A stretch of DNA of 46,439 nucleotides, from NCBI GenBank assembly GCA_013824715.1, contig PNOH01000034.1:1-46439 (forward strand), given 5' to 3'. The position numbers and the translations under genes were made by a program. Under the pieces are notes generated by a model. That model was not told the DNA's origin and searched no databases. It saw only the letters and a program-made list of their open reading frames with translations. The stretch is from Odoribacter sp. GTDB lineage: Bacteria > Bacteroidota > Bacteroidia > Bacteroidales > Prolixibacteraceae. Below, piece after piece: positions 43,865 through 46,439 of the stretch. Every line of letters starts with the position of its first letter. The stretch's first letter is position 1.

Positions 43865-44374
43865 TTATAAGGGACTAATAGTATAAATTATTGGTATGGT
43901 ATAAGCTGCCGGGTCGACAGAAAGACCTGGTGTGATTTTAAACTTCACACTAAATTTTTTGTCATAACCTTGTTTAACCCCCGTAAGAATTGTTGCCAAA
44001 GTAGAAGTAAAAACAACAGCTGGATCATATACATCATCCTGGTCGGGAGATACCATATAACTAAAGTTGCTGAATGTTAGTGGGTGCAGGATGGATGCCG
44101 GACCACCAGGAACTGGGGTTAAAATAATTGACCCAATTTCCGTATCCACTTTCCAGTCGTTATTTGCTTTTACTTTGAATAGCACAGCCGAAGTTAATAG
44201 ACCATTGGTAAGGTCGCTTAATCCGGCAAAAGAAGGTACTGTTATAGCACCGGATTCAAGCTGTATATCCACAAAAACAGGAACATCCGCAGTCATTTGT
44301 GCCTGCGTAAAACACGTGATGCCAAGCAACAGCATGGTAATTAATAGTTTTTTTATGTCGTTTACCAGAGTCAT
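43865..44374 (-). CDS. Secreted pilin-like subunit 3
   Basis: 169 residues with a signal peptide (MTLVNDIKKLLITMLLLGITCFTQAQ). Shared family markers are LSDLTNGLLTSAVLFKVKAN, DWKVDTEIGSI and KITPGLSVDP/YTIPIIYTISPL. The alternating segment TADVPVFVDIQLESG follows the leader and could serve as a donor strand. It starts 16 bases after subunit 2 and is followed seven bases later by subunit 4. The most compact of the four. Confidence 0.65.
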   Translation of the reverse strand: MTLVNDIKKLLITMLLLGITCFTQAQMTADVPVFVDIQLESGAITVPSFAGLSDLTNGLLTSAVLFKVKANNDWKVDTEIGSIILTPVPGGPASILHPLTFSNFSYMVSPDQDDVYDPAVVFTSTLATILTGVKQGYDKKFSVKFKITPGLSVDPAAYTIPIIYTISPL

Positions 44375-44390
44375 TAATCCATTTTTAATT

Positions 44391-44924
44391 TTATTGCGCG
44401 GTAAGCGTATATATTATTGGAATAGTATAGACACCTGGGTCAACCTCATATCCAGGTATAATCCTGAACTTTAAATTAAATGTATTGCCGGTTTTCTGAA
44501 TATTACCCTTAACGCCGGTTCTTACATTAGCTATCGAACCAGGGAAGGAAACTATATTGCTATAGAGAAAATTATCAGCGGGCGTAACATAATATTTAAT
44601 ATTAGTATAGGATAAGGGTGCTGTTATAGTAGCCGGGCCAGCGCCTCCGGCAAGTGGGTTCGCTGTAATGGTGCCTATTTCGGTTACAAGTTTCCAGTCT
44701 TTATTTGATTTGATTACAAACCTTACTGCGGAGGTTTCTAGACCAACATCTATATCCGATTGTGTGTTAAAAGGAGGAATGGTAATGGCGCCCGATGTTA
44801 TCGCTAAGTTAATGCTGGCTATAATATTAGAAGACCCGCTTTTGTTTACAAAGTTCCCCTGTTGGGCATTTGCAGCAGAAGTTATGAATGCGAGTGCTAA
44901 CAGCATAAAAATCAGTCTTTTCAT
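44391..44924 (-). CDS. Secreted pilin-like subunit 2
   Basis: 177 residues with a signal peptide (MKRLIFMLLALAFITSAANAQ). Markers: QSDIDVGLETSAVRFVIKSN, DWKLVTEIGTI, RIIPGYEVDP and YTIPIIYTLTAQ. The early segment SSNIIASINLAITSG alternates hydrophobic residues. It is the first subunit after the terminator at 44967-45000, and only 16 bases from subunit 3, so it heads the lower-expressed part of the operon. Confidence 0.65.
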   Translation of the reverse strand: MKRLIFMLLALAFITSAANAQQGNFVNKSGSSNIIASINLAITSGAITIPPFNTQSDIDVGLETSAVRFVIKSNKDWKLVTEIGTITANPLAGGAGPATITAPLSYTNIKYYVTPADNFLYSNIVSFPGSIANVRTGVKGNIQKTGNTFNLKFRIIPGYEVDPGVYTIPIIYTLTAQ

Positions 44925-44966
44925 CTTATAAACGGATTTCTTTATTATACACTATAACTTAAATAG

Positions 44967-45000
44967 AAAAAGCGAAGCCATTCTAGACGACCTCGCTTTT
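44967..45000 (-). terminator. Terminator/attenuator after the first subunit gene
   Basis: On the minus strand AAAAGCGA pairs with TCGCTTTT across a 17-nt loop, and the second arm continues into CTTTTT/CTATTT, giving a T-rich tail. It lies in the 120-bp gap between subunit 1 and subunit 2, so most transcripts would end after subunit 1 and some would continue. Confidence 0.65.
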
Positions 45001-45044
45001 CTGAGTTATTTTATAAAACCAACCCTAATGGGAAAGCTAATGTC

Positions 45045-45575
45045 TTACTGAGCACTTATAGTATGAGTAACAACAACTGCATAAGTTCCCGGATCAACTA
45101 GGAAACCTGGAATTATTTTGTATCTAAGGGTAAATTCATTGCCAATTACCGCTGGAGCACCCCTTGGACCAGTTTTAATTTCAGTAGCAGTGTTAACAAG
45201 ACTACCAAATGCAGTAAAACTACTTACTGTTTGAGCATTTCCGTTTACTGTGCCCCATGCAATATTTTGTGGTGGCAATGGAAAAGCAATTGTGACTGGA
45301 CCACCTGTAATGGCAGTTCCTGTAATACTTGTAACCGCAGTATTTACTTTCCACAACCTATTTGATTTTACAGCGAAAGTAACAGGATCTGAAATCAGAC
45401 CAGTTTCTATATCAGCCTGGGTTGCGAAAGCACCAACTGTTGGAGTACCAGTTACAGCGGTATTAACCGAAGAACTAATTGCAACACTAAGATTTTGCAC
45501 TTGAGCGCTTGCAAATACGACCGTTAGCATTATAAATGATAACGTAATCGTGAATTTTTTGATTGTAATTTTCAT
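45045..45575 (-). CDS. Secreted pilin-like subunit 1 (likely major subunit)
   Basis: 176 residues with a signal peptide (MKITIKKFTITLSFIMLTVVFASAQ). The mature N-terminus is an alternating strand (VQNLSVAISSSVNTAV), followed by QADIETGLISDPVTFAVKSN, LWKVNTAVTSI and YKIIPGFLVDP/YAVVVTHTISAQ. It is the most diverged of the four paralogs and the first gene. A terminator separates it from the other subunits, suggesting higher expression and a main structural role, by analogy with fimbrial operons. Direct repeats and a dyad lie upstream. Confidence 0.65.
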   Translation of the reverse strand: MKITIKKFTITLSFIMLTVVFASAQVQNLSVAISSSVNTAVTGTPTVGAFATQADIETGLISDPVTFAVKSNRLWKVNTAVTSITGTAITGGPVTIAFPLPPQNIAWGTVNGNAQTVSSFTAFGSLVNTATEIKTGPRGAPAVIGNEFTLRYKIIPGFLVDPGTYAVVVTHTISAQ

Positions 45576-45638
45576 TTTTTTATAATTTTAATTTCATTGT
45601 TTTTTTTTACATTTTCTTTTATATTTTTTCAATTCGTT

Positions 45639-45682
45639 CGGATCGTTCACATTTGCATAGACCGAATCGTCCACATATCATA
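45639..45682 (-). promoter_or_regulatory. Tandem direct repeat upstream of the subunit operon
   Basis: CGGATCGTTCACATTTGCATA (45639-45659) is followed by CGAATCGTCCACATATCATA (45663-45682), about 17 of 20 aligned bases matching with a 24-bp period. They lie 64-107 bases before the subunit 1 start. A regulator-binding site is the simplest reading. Confidence 0.5.
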
Positions 45683-45845
45683 AACCATGCCAAACCATTT
45701 TATAATGGATGCCATGTTTGTTAATTAGTTTTTCGATGATTTGTAATGAGTTGAATTACAGCACATAAAAAATATTACATAGAATCATTATAAATAATAA
45801 TTATACCTCTTTTGGCTGTGGAGGCAATAGGCTCGGGTAAAGTAA

Positions 45846-45862
45846 TTTTACACAGTGTAAAA
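45846..45862. promoter_or_regulatory. 17-bp perfect dyad upstream of the subunit operon
   Basis: TTTTACAC, A, GTGTAAAA is a perfect inverted repeat. It is nested in a longer imperfect pair, GCACATAAAAAATATT near 45761 and AAATATTTCTATGTGC near 45860. An operator or transcript structure is possible. Confidence 0.4.
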
Positions 45863-45998
45863 TATTTCTATGTGCTTTTTGGTTTAACGCTTTAAGATAA
45901 TTTGCCATGTTGTTTGTTTCTGTTAATGTAATTATATGCCTGTTTCATCTTATGCTTACCCACATAAACAGGCAGCAAATATAAAAACAATTTTATAT

Positions 45999-46202
45999 AT
46001 GAGTATCCGTCTTTGTACCCAAACAGATAAATATTGAGCTTTTATCCTTTGCCGTTGACTTCAGTCAACGGATTAAATGAAAATAAAGGATATGGGCTTT
46101 AGCCCTATCTGCTGTGGCTAAAGCCATTAGCTTCAATCGCCATTCTGTCCGTCAGCTGAAGCTGACGGCAAAGGATAACTAGGTATATAACCGGATACTC
46201 AT
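45999..46202. repeat. Nested palindromic element (MITE- or REP-like)
   Basis: Outer arms ATGAGTATCCG (45999-46009) and CGGATACTCAT (46192-46202) are perfect. Inner arms TTATCCTTTGCCGT (46042-46055) and ACGGCAAAGGATAA (46165-46178) are also perfect. Inside are four small hairpins: CCGTTGACTTCAGTCAACGG, GGGCTTTAGCCC, TGGCTAAAGCCA and CCGTCAGCTGAAGCTGACGG. There is no reading frame. A GGTGCAGAGCACCG core lies just outside, near 46274. Confidence 0.75.
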
Positions 46203-46312
46203 TTTTTATATTATGCAAATACCTGCCTGATAAGAAGTAGAAAGTAGGAAAACAGTTAATTAACGCGACCTGAGGTGCAGAGCACCGCACCTTTGACCTC
46301 CATTACAATTAT

Positions 46313-46439
46313 TTAGAGTCTGTCTGTAATGTCAGATATTTCTTTACAAATAAAATATCGAACAAGGATTAACGATTTTAGAATTATGAAGTTCAATTAC
46401 TTCTAAAATCAACAATCGATGTTCCTTGTTTGCTTATTT
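46313..46439. repeat. Possible end of another mobile element (runs off the window)
   Basis: TTAGAGTCTGTCTGTAA (46313-46329) is identical on the opposite strand at 40540-40556. After it, AACAAGGATTAACG...TTTTAGAA and TTCTAAAATCAACAATCGATGTTCCTTGTT form an imperfect inverted pair, with arms of about 23-30 bp, near 46364-46430. No coding frame is seen. It may be the left part of an IS or MITE continuing past 46439. Confidence 0.35.

Noticed and set aside
43315-45575. Subunits as DUF4402-type proteins
   Set aside because: Length and C-terminal strand recall that group, but the SDL-x2-GL / WK / IPG blocks are shared only among the four here as far as I can see; family left open.
1-46439. tRNA, rRNA, riboswitch or CRISPR features
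   Set aside because: No cloverleaf, conserved rRNA segment, known riboswitch core or regularly spaced repeat array was found by eye; a tRNAscan/Infernal run would settle it.

Overview
The window is a stretch of a Bacteroidota chromosome. The signs are a type IX secretion C-terminal sorting domain (2021-3361), a PSP1/RicT protein, a Lnb-type lipoprotein N-acyltransferase, promoters of the TAnnTTTG kind, almost no Shine-Dalgarno sequences, and many short palindromic interspersed repeats. An environmental member of the Bacteroidales/Marinilabiliales is my inference. No rRNA, tRNA or CRISPR array was seen.

Layout. (1) 552-3361: a three-gene plus-strand unit of two paralogous small exported proteins and a T9SS-sorted protein with an apparent cysteine-hydrolase head. 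(2) 3446-6590: a split ThrE-type exporter pair, a ferredoxin-reductase-like flavoprotein and rlmN. (3) 6795-20387: a long minus-strand accessory block of unknown function. It holds a C1 papain-like peptidase, a metzincin-like peptidase with a Cys/Trp-rich helical head, a large regulatory-domain protein, an M36 metallopeptidase, a divergent Lgt paralog, a DUF2235 hydrolase, an amidase_2 enzyme, two membrane proteins and three unknowns. Most of the hydrolases lack signal peptides. A divergent LuxR-type regulator sits at its head, and two short motifs recur upstream of its genes. (4) 21632-36358: mostly ordinary genes: a low-molecular-weight phosphatase, a racemase-like protein lacking both catalytic cysteines, a SUI1 protein, a PafA-like pseudo-phosphatase, queE-queD, a YetF-like protein, a TSUP permease, ricT, lnb, kup, a YjbR-like protein, an S4 protein and an NtrC-type regulator. 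(5) 36425-45575: a minus-strand operon that looks like a chaperone-usher-type surface-fibre system. It has four paralogous secreted ~170-180 aa beta subunits, a 909-aa protein fusing Ig-like domains to a predicted beta-barrel, and an usher-like outer-membrane protein. No free PapD-like chaperone gene is visible.

The usher gene is broken twice: an IS4-family element with a 10-bp target duplication sits at its 5' end, and a 4-bp tandem duplication shifts its frame. The IS transposase is itself frameshifted. Base composition also changes sharply inside the usher gene near 38035, so the locus looks mosaic and probably no longer complete.

The two parts I consider most likely to be new biology are the usher-like operon (5) and the leaderless hydrolase cluster (3). 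In both, function is inferred from sequence patterns only.
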